Shown here: piece by piece, positions 33,162 through 44,706 of the stretch | How positions within the stretch are numbered: position 1 is the stretch's first letter | Layout: each line of letters opens with the position of its first letter | NCBI GenBank assembly: GCA_009809945.1 | Contig: WTPW01000369.1 | Span: 193,428-257,427 of the forward strand | Source of the DNA: Gigaspora margarita | Lineage: Eukaryota; Glomeromycota; Glomeromycetes; Diversisporales; Gigasporaceae | DNA: 64,000 bases | Direction: 5' to 3' | Notes under the pieces: model-generated | Database searches by the model: none | Told to the model about the DNA's origin: nothing | The model's input: the letters and a program-made list of their open reading frames with translations, nothing else | Translations under genes and position numbers: made by a program

Positions 33162-36100
33162 GAGAAGAACATGTGATCACAGTTGCGACACTGAATGTAA
33201 AAGGACTTAATAATAGAATTAAATGTAAAGAAACATTAACACTCCTTAAATCATATAATATAGACATTATACTAATTCAAGAAACAAATTTACATGACAC
33301 ATCTATGCAAAACTTTCTTAAAAGCCAATGGTATCTAGAGTCAATATGGTCATCAAAAACAGCTATATTAGCGGGGAACAAACGAATAAGCTTTAGCAAT
33401 CAACAAATTTCACATAATGGTAGAGTAATAACCGTAAACTTTCAGCTAAAACATAAAACATTTCAGGTCACAAATGTCTATGCTCCGCCAAGTATACCAG
33501 AGAGGCGTGAGTTTTTAGAAACATGGGCACCTAGTATAAAGAATAATGTAATTAACATTGTAGCAGGGGACTTTAATACAAACTTGAATCTAACAGAAAA
33601 CAGAATTAGCCAATCGCAGAGCCATCATGATCCAACTAAAAACAAACTAGCAGAACTAATGGAGGGTTTCACAGATACAGCATACGTAAGTAAAGAAAAA
33701 CCTTTCATCACCTACCACCAAACAGTTAGAGATAGACGTACTATGGCCACAAGATTAGACTATATTTTTCTTGATAATGACTATTTTTAGCTTTGCAAAA
33801 AATCCGAGACTAAGTTCAGAAACTCAGATCACTTGCTTGTGTGGTGCTCCTTATATCAAAATCAGGAAACACCAAAGCCCACACTGTGGAAACTTAATCC
33901 TAGAATGCTAAATAATACTTTTATTTCAAAAGAGTTAGAAGCAGATCTCAAAGACGAGAAGGCAACCTCAGACTGGGATTACTATAAGGTCAGATGTCAA
34001 TCAATTTACAGGGCTTGTAAGCCACCCACCGCTCCAGAAACACGTATACAAAAGCTAAACAAAAAGATAATGGAACTAAACAACAAAATGGCCAGAAATC
34101 CGCAACTAGCAGATCTAAGTATTGTAGTAATGCAGTTGAACTCAGAACTGCAAGAGGAATTAAAACTTCTAACAAAAAAATGGCATTTAAGATCAAATAT
34201 CAAATGGTTAGAAGGAGAAAAATCAACAAAGTACTTCTTTGAACAATACAAGGCAAGAATATCACGAGAAGCAACAGATTTGGTTAGGAACCCGGAGCTA
34301 CCAGGTTCTTTAGATAGAGTGGATATTTTGCAATATATAAGGGATCAGTTTGAGCAAATATATCAAGATGAACCAGTAGATGCAGAGGCGGTTGAAGCCC
34401 TTACTGCTGACATACCTTTAGTGTCACAACAGCAAAATAAAGAACTAACAAAGGAGATCAAATTACAGGAAATTATAGATACAATTGACAAGCTCCCAAA
34501 CTATAAGGCTCCAGGCTCAGATGGACTAACATATGAGTTTTACAAAGCTTTTTGTGATAAAATTTCTCCAGTTCTAAAAAATATCTTCAATAAGGCACTA
34601 AGTTTAGGAGTAATCCCAGACTCATGGAGAAAATCAATAATCACTCTACTTCCAAAAAAGAATGAAGCATTAGAAAATATTAGCAATTGGAGACCGATCT
34701 CTTTAGTGAATGCAGATGCTAAAATCTTTATGAAAATCATAGCAGACAGGCTAAATCACATCTGTAAAGACATTATAGGCGAACATCAAGCAGGTTTTGT
34801 CAAAAATAGATCGATTGTTGATGCAGCCCTGGACATTATTAGTACGATGAGAAGTCAGGAAAACCAAATAGATACAGCCTGGCTCCTTTTCTTAGATCAA
34901 AAAAAGGCCTTTGATAGAGTGAACCACAGCTATCTGTTACGAGTACTTGGAAAAATGGGCTTTAGCCCTGTTTTTGTAAAATTAATCCAAAACCTCTTTG
35001 GAAACCTAATAGCACATATAACAGATACGGGGCTACTTTCTACTCCTTTCAAGATTAGGAGAGGAGTTAGGCAAGGAGACCCTCTCTCTCCTTTACTATA
35101 CATAATTGCATTTGAACCCCTCCTAAGATTACTAGGACGCAAAATAAATGGTGTACCAACAGGGACTACCTCTTTTAAGATTACAGCATATGCTGATGAT
35201 CTAACACTAGGACTTGGTTCATTAGAAGATTGGAACATAGCAAATAACCTTCTGGCCACATATGAGGCAGCAGCAAATGCAAAAGTAAATAAAGAAAAAT
35301 CTAAACTGTTGCCACTAACAGAAAAAGCAAGCTGCACAATACTACCAGAAGAGGAGCGTTTTGAGAAATTAGAGGAAAATGGGACAATCAGAATCCTGGG
35401 ATTCGAAGTAAATAAAAAGGGGCAACCAAATAAATCATTATGGGACAATCTTACTACAAAACTAAAAAAATTAGCAGAAAGTATGAAACGGAGAGGGATA
35501 TCATTTAAGGGCAGGATTATAATTGCGAAGTCACTTCTTTTATCAAGAGTATGGTTTGCGTCATATATACTTCCTCCAAACAGAAAACAACTAGCTAAAA
35601 TAAATGAGATTATAATCCACTGGATAAAGGACAAATCAAGGCTTCTTCCAAGGTACTCCTTGTATCAACAAACTCAAGAAAATAATGGGTTAAATGCTCC
35701 AGTACTACCAGATATGCTAGATGCAAGATTGATAATAGTTTGGGTGAAACTCTGGTCTAGTAAGAAATTTTGGGCAATAAATGAAAGGCTTAAAATTGAA
35801 GCAGCATTACTTAGAAAACAAAACAAAACAATACAGAAAGCCCTCTCTACTTTTCCAATAAGGCTGAAAGGCTGGCCTTGCAAATGGAAACCGTATCTCA
35901 CAGCATGGAAAAGACTAAAGGGAGAAGTTCCAGATAATAATAAAACATGGCCTTGGGACCTTGAGGATCTCAAAATTATGGAAACAACTGCAGGAAATAT
36001 AACAACAGTGAAGGCCACAGCCTATCTCAAAAAATTATCTCTCTCAAACAGCTTGACACAAACAAATTTTTTTAGTGAACCTAACAGGAAAGAAAACTGG

Positions 36101-36637
36101 GCATGGTCAGGAATAAAATGGGCCTCAAACAACAAAAAGGACATTTTTTGGAGGTTATTACATAAGGCGCTCCCTTTGGGTACACAACTAGTATATATGG
36201 ACCCAATGATCTCACGTAACTGCCCATGGTGTTCAGATGAAGTCCAAACATTTGAGCACTTTGCAAGAGACTGTCTAGTCAGTCGTAAAATCTGGGAACT
36301 CGCATATAATATGTTTGGTCTAGTGCAAAAAATAACTCTGCCATCCACGATGGAAGAAATATTCACAGCATCCAAGGCAAAATCATCTCGATCACACACT
36401 TCTTTTATCTGGCTGCACATCTTGGTAATATACGAAATCTGGGTATGGTACACAAATAAAAGGTGGGGCAATAGTACTATGCCAGAACCAGCATTACAGT
36501 TTATATGGAAAAACAGAATCACAAGAGAAATAAACTTGGTGTTAAAAAGCCATTTGCTCAAAAGGAAAGAAACAAACTTTTTAAAAGCTGTACTTAGTTC
36601 GAATAGATTAGAAACTATTGTATATAATAATGTGTAA
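33158..36637 (+). pseudogene. LINE ORF2, endonuclease-reverse transcriptase, one in-frame stop
   Basis: Open from ATG 33158 to 36637 (1159 codons plus stop) except for a single TAG at 33788-33790 (codon 211). Endonuclease motifs in order: TLNVKGLNN, QETNL, NVYAPPS, AGDFNTN, LDYIFL, and SDHLLVW just after the stop, so all catalytic residues are present. RT motifs: YKAPGSDGLTYEFYK, NWRPISLVN, HQAGFVKNRS, FLDQKKAFDRV, RRGVRQGDPLSP, and YADDLTLGL with the catalytic Asp pair at 680-681. C-terminal CPWCSDEVQTFEHFARDC (1022-1039) is the zinc-binding domain typical of these elements. It nicks target DNA and primes reverse transcription there. ATGA overlap with ORF1 suggests reinitiation. Confidence 0.95.
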
Positions 36638-36672
36638 ATAAATACAGTAAATAAAGAGCATCACTCGACGTC

Positions 36673-36696
36673 CCCAGGTAATTACTACCTTGGGGT
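36673..36696 (+). other. 3' stem-loop of the LINE
   Basis: CCCCAGGTAATTACTACCTTGGGG forms a 9-10 bp stem with one bulge immediately before the poly(A). LINE transcripts often end in such a structure recognised by their own reverse transcriptase; the role here is inference. Confidence 0.6.
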
Positions 36697-36724
36697 TTAA
36701 AAAAAAAAAAAAAAAAAAAAAAAA

Positions 36725-36811
36725 NNNNNNNNNNNNNNNNNNNNNNNNNNNNNNNNNNNNNNNNNNNNNNNNNNNNNNNNNNNNNNNNNNNNNNNNNNNN
36801 NNNNNNNNNNN
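36725..36811. other. assembly gap inside poly(A)
   Basis: 87 N between two A runs (36701-36724 and 36812-36838), so the LINE tail length is unknown. Confidence 1.
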
Positions 36812-36838
36812 AAAAAAAAAAAAAAAAAAAAAAAAAAA

Positions 36839-38205
36839 CCAATTTTAATATCAACATTAATCTTTTTGCAATTACTAATGTTAATTTGAGGTATCAAACT
36901 ATTATCTGAAGATTTATCATTATCTTCATTATCATTTGTTTGTAATTCGGCACTTGCTTGTTTTGAAGTAATTCATGCTCTAAACTATTTTAGGGATGTT
37001 ACGGTCCGTCCTGATCTGGTCTTGGTTCAAATGACCGGGTCCGAGCAGCGGACCACAAACCAGACCAAATTTCATAAAGCGGTCCGTGAACCGGTCTTAG
37101 TTTAGTCCGGTTCAAGGACTGACCAATAGAATTGGAGAATTTTGACTATCGTAACACACAAGAATTCTTTACATGTTCTTTTACAAATGTGCAAGTCCTG
37201 TACCCGCACAAACCTGTAAGTAATTTTATAATACATTTACTTAAATGTGCTTTTCTAATTGAACTTTGTTTTATTTTCGAAAAAAAAACAGATTTTTTCA
37301 AACATTTCAAAAGAAATTATAGACAAAGTACAGAAGTTTTAGTAGGCAAAACCTTTTTGATCTTTCTTTCGAAGTCATTTTGAAGTTACATTTATAGCGT
37401 CACGAGTAAGACTAACCAATATTTATTTAATGATACCTTTTATTATAATGGCGCCAAGAAATCATTTTATTATTAAGCAATTGATCATTTTTATATTTCT
37501 AAGCCAAGTATGATCATTTATTTAATTTCGCCTATTCCATTGCTAATCCAACTTTTAACGCAAAGATACCCCCTTGCTGTTTCAGAGTGGAGACAATTAC
37601 GAGTTCTGAAAATAGTGTTACCGATAATAAATTGATCTACCACAAATGTTCCATAATCAAAACTTGATAACGAGCTGATCAAACAAATTGAAAATCGACG
37701 CTGGTTTTTTTTTTTTATGGACGGACCGATCTGGACTGGTTCCAATTTATGGACCGTGGACCACTTAGACCGGTTCAAAAGAATAATCCAAATTAATTGA
37801 AGATCGATCTATATTCATTAAGAACTCGAATCCAGGTTTTAATATTCTTTATAGTATTTTTGACAGCACCATATTTAACCATTTCTCTAATAGTGTTTTC
37901 GGTCACAACCCTCAAATTGATCATTATCATGTGAAGTAACTTTTACGCCAGGTAGGTTTTATGCAATATTACCGTTGCTATTAATTAATCTAGAACAAGT
38001 CTTATTTATTAAGTGTATTATAACAAAAAAACAAATATGTAGTATATATATATATGTAAAATACCGGTGAAACTTTCTTGTGATTTAATATTCATTTTAA
38101 ATGTGAAAAAGAAAGAACGGCAAAAAAAATTCTATCGAAAAAAAGCTTATTTATATAAGTCGTAAAACATCGTCATGACGTCATATAAAATGAAGAATAA
38201 CACTC
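36839..38205. mobile_element. non-autonomous hAT-like element remnant within intergenic DNA (core about 36993-37785)
   Basis: At 36993 TAGGGATGTTACGG resembles the tip of the hAT element at 44707 (TAGGGATGTTATCC). The next 140 bases are full of GGTCCG, GACCGG and GGTCTTGGTTC motifs, and the inverse (GGACCGATCTGGACTGG, GACCGGTTC) recurs at 37717-37780. A clean right tip is not seen, so the element is either truncated or diverged. No coding sequence in the rest of this stretch. Confidence 0.4.
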
Positions 38206-38310
38206 TTATTTCCCACTGCGGGGAATAAACTGGTAAATCCCATCAGCCGGACCCGAAGGGCCCCGGCTGATTGGGGATTTACCTCTTATTACCGCCGTAG
38301 CGGGAAATAA
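38206..38310. repeat. 105-bp GC-rich foldback
   Basis: TTATTTCCCACTGCGG and CCGTAGCGGGAAATAA are inverted ends; inner arms GTAAATCCCATCAGCCGG and CCGGCTGATTGGGGATTTAC surround a GGACCCGAAGGGCC centre. GC content is far above its surroundings. Probably a MITE; no target duplication recognised. Confidence 0.65.
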
Positions 38311-39781
38311 ATAGTACTTATATTTCTGAATCTCAATATTCAAATTTATTGTATTAGTTGTATACGTATTGTAAATTAGCGTTAAATATTATCGTCGTTA
38401 TTTAATTGAAAAATATCAAACCCAAACTGGTACACATTTTCCTGGTGTAATGTTAATTGATATAAATTTCAACCTAACCATTTATTTTTGTGACATAGCA
38501 TCTTGCTTTTTTTTATACTTAAAACGGGTTAGCAACATTTTAATAATCAGAAAAACAAAAAGCAAACCAATAATTTAAAAGTCGTGTTTCACAAATTTAA
38601 ATATATTAAATTATTATGTTTTTATCTAAGATTAAATTAATAAAAAGATTCTCACACTAATAGAAAAAAACGAAATAAAATAAAATAAAAATGAAGTATT
38701 ATTATTAATAAATGAGATTGAAATGCGTACTAATGCTAATGGAATATTAATCGGTCTTACAAGACCGTGATTGACCAATCCATCCAGAATTGTCGTAATT
38801 TAAATAACTTAATTTATCTCAGATCTAAGCTGGTACGTAACGGATTTTAAGTTTGTAACTTTCTTATGACTTATTAGAATATTTTTTTTTTTGCACAGAC
38901 AATTACTAATTAACTAAAAATGAATAAAGGAAAATTAAAACTTAAAATATTCTTTTACAAACCTTTAACCAATTTTTATTGTAATATTAATGATAAGAGA
39001 TAGACATTCCTTAATAAAGGTGCTTTAACATTATATATATTTACATTAATGGCAAAGTTTAGATCTGATGAGAAGCTAGAAAATTCTATCAAGACTTTTG
39101 AGAAAGTTTTTTGATTAGGCAGTTACGTAAATTGCTTATCGTATGATAAATCCAAACCAAGTGATTTTCGAGTGATTTTCGAAATTTCCAAATTTCATAT
39201 ACTATTTCAGTTGGTTGTCGTATTGTCAAAAAGAATCAAAGATATTAAGCTTAAGTACTGTAGATATTTACGTAAAATGAATGAAAAGACAAATCTCCTG
39301 CTATCTCCGTGATCCACATTAATTAACCAAATTTACAACTTGTGAAAGAGATAATACGAACTTGGTAACAGAAAATCGGTAAATCCTTAATATTTGATAA
39401 GAAATTGTCCATTGTCAGAAGTAAAAAGAGGCGTAGTATTTTGTTAGTGATAAATTTTGTATTTAAAGCGAAACATTTCTTGTCAAAAAAACGATGTGCT
39501 CGAACAAAATTAGTCTCAAATTACCACCTTCACATTATTTTGAATCGTTTAAAACTGATTCGACAGGCTAAGCCGGAATCGCTGATTCAATTTATTTATA
39601 TCACGTGATTGTGTTTTAAAGTTAAATTCACATTATTAACATCTAAAAGCATAGGTATGATTTTAAATTTAATAACATTAAAGCAAGTGCAGTATAAATT
39701 ATGTCAAACTTGTTATCTAAATTAATTTATTTATTTTTTTTAAAAAAAAAAAAAAAAAAAGTAAATTTCAATTCAGCACAA
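38311..39781. other. intergenic, upstream of membrane-protein gene
   Basis: No gene supported. A run of 18 or more A precedes the likely start of the next gene and extends its open frame artificially upstream (poly-Lys). Confidence 0.45.
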
Positions 39782-40723
39782 ATGACAGATTTTCCAGAGT
39801 TCGTACACAGGTTGTTAGAGCCAATCCCTCAATATGTGTTGGGTTGTATACCAGCTATAGCAATAGTAGGCGCATCACCAACGGATAAATTTTCAAGAAA
39901 ACTTATATGGGTATTACGATCCCTTGGGTGCCCATTTATAGGAATTCTTTATTCTTTAAACGTAGGTGGTAATGAACAATCTCGTTGTTTATTTTGGCTT
40001 CCAGTAGATTACTTTGTTAAAGGCGAAACCAATAAAAGACTGGAATACAGACCTATCGGATTATATACTATGAAACCAAGAGATAATCAAGATATAGATG
40101 AATATGTGAATAGATGCACAGCAAAAATATCTGTTATAGAAAGATTATCACCAGTAATATCATTGTATTATATCATAATTGGTGGATTAGCAGGAATATC
40201 TAGGACAACTGGATCGAATGCTTGTGAAGATTGGCCATTTATACCAATATTATTGCTCTGGACAATTCCTGCTCTCTGTAGAAGAATAATTTCAGGAAAC
40301 CTGGTAGTCAGAGATCCTAAAAAGGAATTTAAGAATATAAAAATAATTATGGATGACGAGCCAGATGATAGAAGTCAAAAACGGATTACTGTTCCATTAA
40401 CTGCCTTTGTGTCAATAGTTGTTCCTTGGCTTGCAGTCCTCTTAGCATACTTTACACCCCCAATCGGATACTTTTGTCGAAGTAAATATGTTACAACAAT
40501 TTGTGCTATATGGTCATTTAACAGTACTATAGCATTTTTATGTCATTTGATAGGAGAAAAAGACTTAAACAAACCTCAGATATTTCATACTTGGTTTTCT
40601 TTTTGTGGTTTTATTGTAGCAATTTTATTGTTTGTTCTGGGTTTATTTAATAAGAATCCAGAATGGTGGACAGGTATGTTTGGGCAGTCTTGTAATGAAT
40701 CGAGTGCAGGATGCTCATATTAA
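39782..40723 (+). CDS. multi-pass membrane protein, unknown function
   Basis: A single-exon frame of 313 aa from ATG 39782. The frame is open to an earlier ATG at 39701, but that stretch is translated poly(A) (LFFLKKKKKK), so I prefer the internal start MTDFPEFVHR. About six hydrophobic segments: IPAIAIVGA near residue 20, SPVISLYYIIIGGLAG about 150, FIPILLLWTIPAL about 175, AFVSIVVPWLAVLLAYF about 220, TTICAIWSFNSTIAFL about 255 and FCGFIVAILLFVLGLF about 285. Between them is a polar loop with DDEPDDRSQK. No catalytic motif is visible and I do not recognise the family; lineage-specific membrane proteins of this look are common in Glomeromycotina (inference). An A-rich tract just upstream might belong to the 5' UTR. 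Confidence 0.75.
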   Translation: MTDFPEFVHRLLEPIPQYVLGCIPAIAIVGASPTDKFSRKLIWVLRSLGCPFIGILYSLNVGGNEQSRCLFWLPVDYFVKGETNKRLEYRPIGLYTMKPRDNQDIDEYVNRCTAKISVIERLSPVISLYYIIIGGLAGISRTTGSNACEDWPFIPILLLWTIPALCRRIISGNLVVRDPKKEFKNIKIIMDDEPDDRSQKRITVPLTAFVSIVVPWLAVLLAYFTPPIGYFCRSKYVTTICAIWSFNSTIAFLCHLIGEKDLNKPQIFHTWFSFCGFIVAILLFVLGLFNKNPEWWTGMFGQSCNESSAGCSY

Positions 40724-42081
40724 TGAGGATGTTAATAAGATTTCATATCATTTCATTTCACACGTTTCCTTTACCCATTTCCTTTATCCATTTATATTAC
40801 GTTATTACATTTTTTTTTTAATAATGTTCTTAGCAGTACATTATGATTAAGAATATCTAAAATGTAACAGATATTTCATTTACATTTAAAAAAAAAAGTA
40901 ATTTCGCAAATTATAAATGTCTAATTTTGAAGTTTTTTTTTATGAAGATTTCTTTTTTTTTTTTTTCTTTTTTTATTAATGTATTATTCTATATAAATTA
41001 TTCTGTATGATTTCAAATAATAAATTAATGGTAAAACTTGTTAAATTTTTATAACGACTGCGTACTTTGATAATAAATAAATCTTTTTTCTCTGAAAGGT
41101 TTGAAGCTTTTATTTTGTTACTAGATAAAATTACATAAATTTTATATGGCTTAATAAACAGTTTTAGATTTGTACATTTTTTTAAATCAGCAACAAACCA
41201 AATATTTTAGGGAAATTTGCAGATAAGGGCCCAGAAATGAAAATAACTAAATAACTACAAATAAGTGACCAAAAATGAAAAGAATTACAGATAGAGACCC
41301 GATATTTGAAAATTATTACAAATAAGACAAATAATAAGCAGCTTATTCGTTCTGAATTTATAAGAGAAGATGATTCGAAGAATAGATGTTCAAGACTGAA
41401 CGAGCATTTTTCATATGATGATATTAAAAAATTTTGACTAAAAAGAAAAATGCAATCTACGCATCTAAAAAAGTGAGACACGGTTTTTTATATATAAATC
41501 ATATTTTATAATTAGTACTGTATATTGCAGCGCAAAAAAAAAATACCACCAGTTAACAGATCTTAAGCATATGCTTACAAAAAATAAATTTAATACTTAA
41601 TCTATATTTTAAGTTTTACGTTTTGGAATAATTATTTGTGTATCGACTGTGGTTTCGTATGAAAATTCTCATAAACGATCTCATTTTTGTTTTTGAACAG
41701 GTTTGGAAACCGATTTCATATCCTCGGTTAGTAAAAATTAAAGATTAAATTGTTGTAAATTTCTCATAGTTTGTGATCTGCATTTTTTCAAAAATGGTTA
41801 TTAATATATTTATTTCCGAAGCGGCAGGAATAAGTGATAATTCTCTAGTCCAGTTTTTTTTTCAATAATTATTTGTATGAGTATTTAATATTGACCTTAA
41901 AGACTTGTGCATGTGAATGAGGTATTAGTTTAATCTGGGATCGCGATCAGGGTTAATAACTTAATTTGATCAGATTAATGATGCGAACGAACGGTTAAGT
42001 TGAGCCGATTATCAGCTATGGATCTACTAATAAAAGTACCGACTCCAAAAATGATTCGGTTAAGACCTTGAAGCCGAACAT
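40724..42081. other. intergenic
   Basis: No gene. A 99-codon hydrophobic minus-strand frame at 41182-41481 lacks any recognisable domain. Confidence 0.45.
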
Positions 42082-42525
42082 CCCTGTAAGAAAAGTGGCA
42101 CGTGTGATATCCGAGCCATTACGGGTATACGCGTGAATTTTGGACCGCAAATGGACCGGATTTTGCAGCAGTTTACTAAGCCAAAATACACGTATTTTGG
42201 CACGTTCACTAAAATAACGGAAAGGCACGGGATAGTGCACCGTGTTTGACACGTGAGGTACGGGATGGTTTCTTTTCACCGTGCCATTTTTGGCACGTTC
42301 ACCCGTAAATTTTGAACAGTAAATGGACCGGATTTTGCAGCAGTTTACTAATCCAAAATCCACGGATTTTGGCACGGATTTTTGGCACGTTTTTCTACGG
42401 AAATTGCAGTGAAGGAACGGTTTGTGGACCGTGATTTGCACGTGCAATTTTTTGCGGAGGCACGTAATGGTTGTTTTTTCCCGTGTCATTTTGGACCGTA
42501 CCACGTGCCACTTTTTCTTACAGGG
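42082..42525. mobile_element. 444-bp TIR element, CCCTGTAAGAAAA ends
   Basis: Left tip CCCTGTAAGAAAAGTGGCAC and right tip GTGCCACTTTTTCTTACAGGG are inverted. The inside holds two direct copies of about 75 bp (AAATGGACCGGATTTTGCAG.. ..ATTTTGGCACG). CAT flanks both ends and may be a 3-bp duplication. A minus-strand open frame of 170 codons spans the element but follows its repeats and is not protein-like. Confidence 0.75.
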
Positions 42526-43882
42526 CATGGAGTCGCAAACCGATAGTGAGCCGAATAATCACATGAATATTAGCCAATAGTAGATCATCTAGTATCGTGA
42601 CTTAAATTATGCAAAGTAATCGATTATCACATGATAAATATGTCATACCAGAATTAAACATAAACCTAATTCTAAACTAACCCTAACTTAGACCAAATGA
42701 TTGTCATGTAATATTGTGATGATCACTCTTCTTAAATCTTTCCAATCAAAGTTCCCTCAAATGCTATTAACTGTATAGTGACCCGATCATATTTTGAATA
42801 TTTTTTCTGGACATTATCAATTAAGAAATTTTTTACAAGATCATTTATGCATATTACCGTTAGCGTCTCGGCTTGTCTTTAGGTTGATCGGATTATAAAA
42901 GTCTCGGTTCTGACTATAGAGCCTCTCAGATTAGTAAATTTTAGCCGTGAGTCGAGTCATTCTCATCACTAAATCAGATCACATTTTGTGACGCAATTGA
43001 TTGAATCAATTAGTAATATCCGGAGTAGTTATTATTTAAATACTAATAAAATATTGTAAGACCATTGAGTGTCTTAACGAGGTAAAACAATACGACAATC
43101 AACACTAATAAATAGAATAATTCATTAAATTCAATTTACAACATATGATAATCTGATTCTTATTATAAACCGTATATTCAAGAAGACATCGAAGTCTACT
43201 TTTATTAGAAGAATGATGTATACTTTTGGGACACTTAGAGGACGCTTTGCTAATTTCCTCCAACACTTCTTATTGGACAAGTTAAAATTTTATCTCATTG
43301 GACGAAATATTTCATGAGATTAAAAAGTCATCTTTATTCGCCATATAAGCGTCACGTCAAATAAATTTTAATTAAATTAATTTTTAATTAATTTTTAATT
43401 ATTTTTTTTTTAATTTTTTTAATGTTTTTTTAATATTTTTTATTTTTTTTTTTTTGTTGCGCCCAAATAATTTTTAATGAAATTTATATCCATAATAATT
43501 GCATATTATTAAAATTTTTTTAAATAAGTTTTCGCTATTTAATACTAATATTTTGTGACTCTCATAGTTTAACGGCTTTTAATAAGCAACACTGTGCAAT
43601 CGGTTAAAAAATCTTATAGGAATTGCTTGAGCTACGATAATAAGTATGCTGATATAAAACCTGATATAAATTCCTCCACATGAAAAATAATAATTGTTTC
43701 ACATTTTTAATAAATCTCATTATGCAAAGTGGCATTAAATAGCAAAGTTACAAATTTATTTTTTCATTAATAAGAGCATATAAAATATTCTCTCAAAAGC
43801 TTTTTTAAAACTTAATCTTCCTAACCGAAAAATTTTTGTAAAACAAAAAAAAAATTGTAAAACTCATCAAACTTAATACAAT
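42526..43882. other. intergenic with a decayed copy of the 48-kb MITE
   Basis: 42610-42735 contains ATCACATGATAAATATGTCA, CCAGAATTAAACATAAACC, AACCCTAACTTAG and GTGATGATCACT in the same order as the element at 48137-50648, so it is an uninterrupted, diverged copy. The rest has no gene; 43380-43460 is a T-rich run. Confidence 0.5.
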
Positions 43883-44394
43883 ATGAACCACCTACTTATC
43901 TTGACTTTTACATTTTTAGCCTTTTTCTTTGTTACCACGTTCTCTGGGGAATTAATTCCCTACACAATGATTTATCCTCTTCCGTTTAAACTCAAAAAAG
44001 AAGGAGATAATAAATTGTTTGTGGATATTAGATGGAGTGGAATAGATGAACCAGAAGATGGTAACATCTTTTCCCTGTTTACCCTTATCTTAATTATTTA
44101 TTTTTCTAATATATATATATATATAGCACTGATCATAGAACGACTTACGTGTTTTTCTCATGCTGTAACTATTGATGGACCTTATGAGAAGGTAAAACAT
44201 TTGTCTTTTTAAGCTTATAAATTATAAATCATTTGTTTAACTTTAAATTAAAACAAAATTTCTAGCATGGTAAATTTGGTGACCGTAAAACACAATATGA
44301 ATTAATTATTCACAGAAAGAATGTCCAAGTAAAATGTCAATTTAGAGTAACAGATATTTCCAGTTTTGTTGTTTCCTTTGTTTTTCGGACTTGA
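43883..44394 (+). CDS. small secreted protein, unknown function
   Basis: Three exons, 43883-44060, 44127-44191 and 44266-44394, with GT/AG junctions and kept frame, give 123 aa. The first 22 residues (MNHLLILTFTFLAFFFVTTF..) are a clear signal peptide with a likely cut after Ser-Gly. The mature part is about 100 aa with two Cys (in LTCFSH and VKCQF), a beta-rich pattern and no domain I recognise. Size and secretion signal fit fungal effector-like proteins (inference). Alternative: the third exon could splice onward instead of ending at 44392-44394; an orphan exon-like frame lies at 47648-47825 beyond a hAT insertion. Confidence 0.7.
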
Positions 44395-44706
44395 TTCATA
44401 TTCTTCTACAATTTTGTCATTGGTTTTGATAAACTTAAAAATATCGTTTTTGGTAGTATTTTCAGTTCATAAATGTATTAAATTGTGCAACTAATTTTTT
44501 ATTTTAATAATAATGAGATTTTTTAAAGACCACTTTTAATATACTACTTTAAACTAACCAATTAAATTTTATTTGAATATTTACTGGTTTACCAACCAAG
44601 TTACGATGACAAGAACTGTATGATATGAGTATAAATATCTATATTTTAAAATCTGATGCTCATATAGTGTATATTATTAAAGTTAGTTAAGACAGTGTGT
44701 TTTACA
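44395..44706. other. intergenic up to hAT insertion
   Basis: AT-rich and without coding signals. Ends in the target copy GTTTTACA (44699-44706). Confidence 0.5.

Larger units (their letters stand above)
31301..36838 (+). mobile_element. non-LTR retrotransposon (LINE), near full length
   Basis: Contains ORF1 (zinc knuckle), ORF2 (APE endonuclease, reverse transcriptase, C-terminal zinc motif), a short 3' UTR with a stem-loop (CCCCAGGTA / TACCTTGGGG at 36673-36696) and a poly(A) tail interrupted by an 87-base gap. The order and domains fit an L1/Tx1-like or related APE-type clade; a phylogeny is needed for the clade. AATTTTAA occurs just before the 5' end and just after the tail and may be the target duplication. 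Three disruptions (two shifts in ORF1, one stop in ORF2) show that this copy is dead but young. Confidence 0.93.

Noticed and set aside
31340..36561. Several antisense frames over the LINE
   Set aside because: Shadows of ORF1/ORF2; no motif of their own.
39701..39781. Upstream in-frame start of the membrane protein
   Set aside because: The extension is translated poly(A) plus a short hydrophobic stretch; the internal ATG is more plausible.
42016..42528. 170-codon minus-strand frame
   Set aside because: It spans exactly the inverted-repeat element 42082-42525 and reads its direct repeats; no domain.
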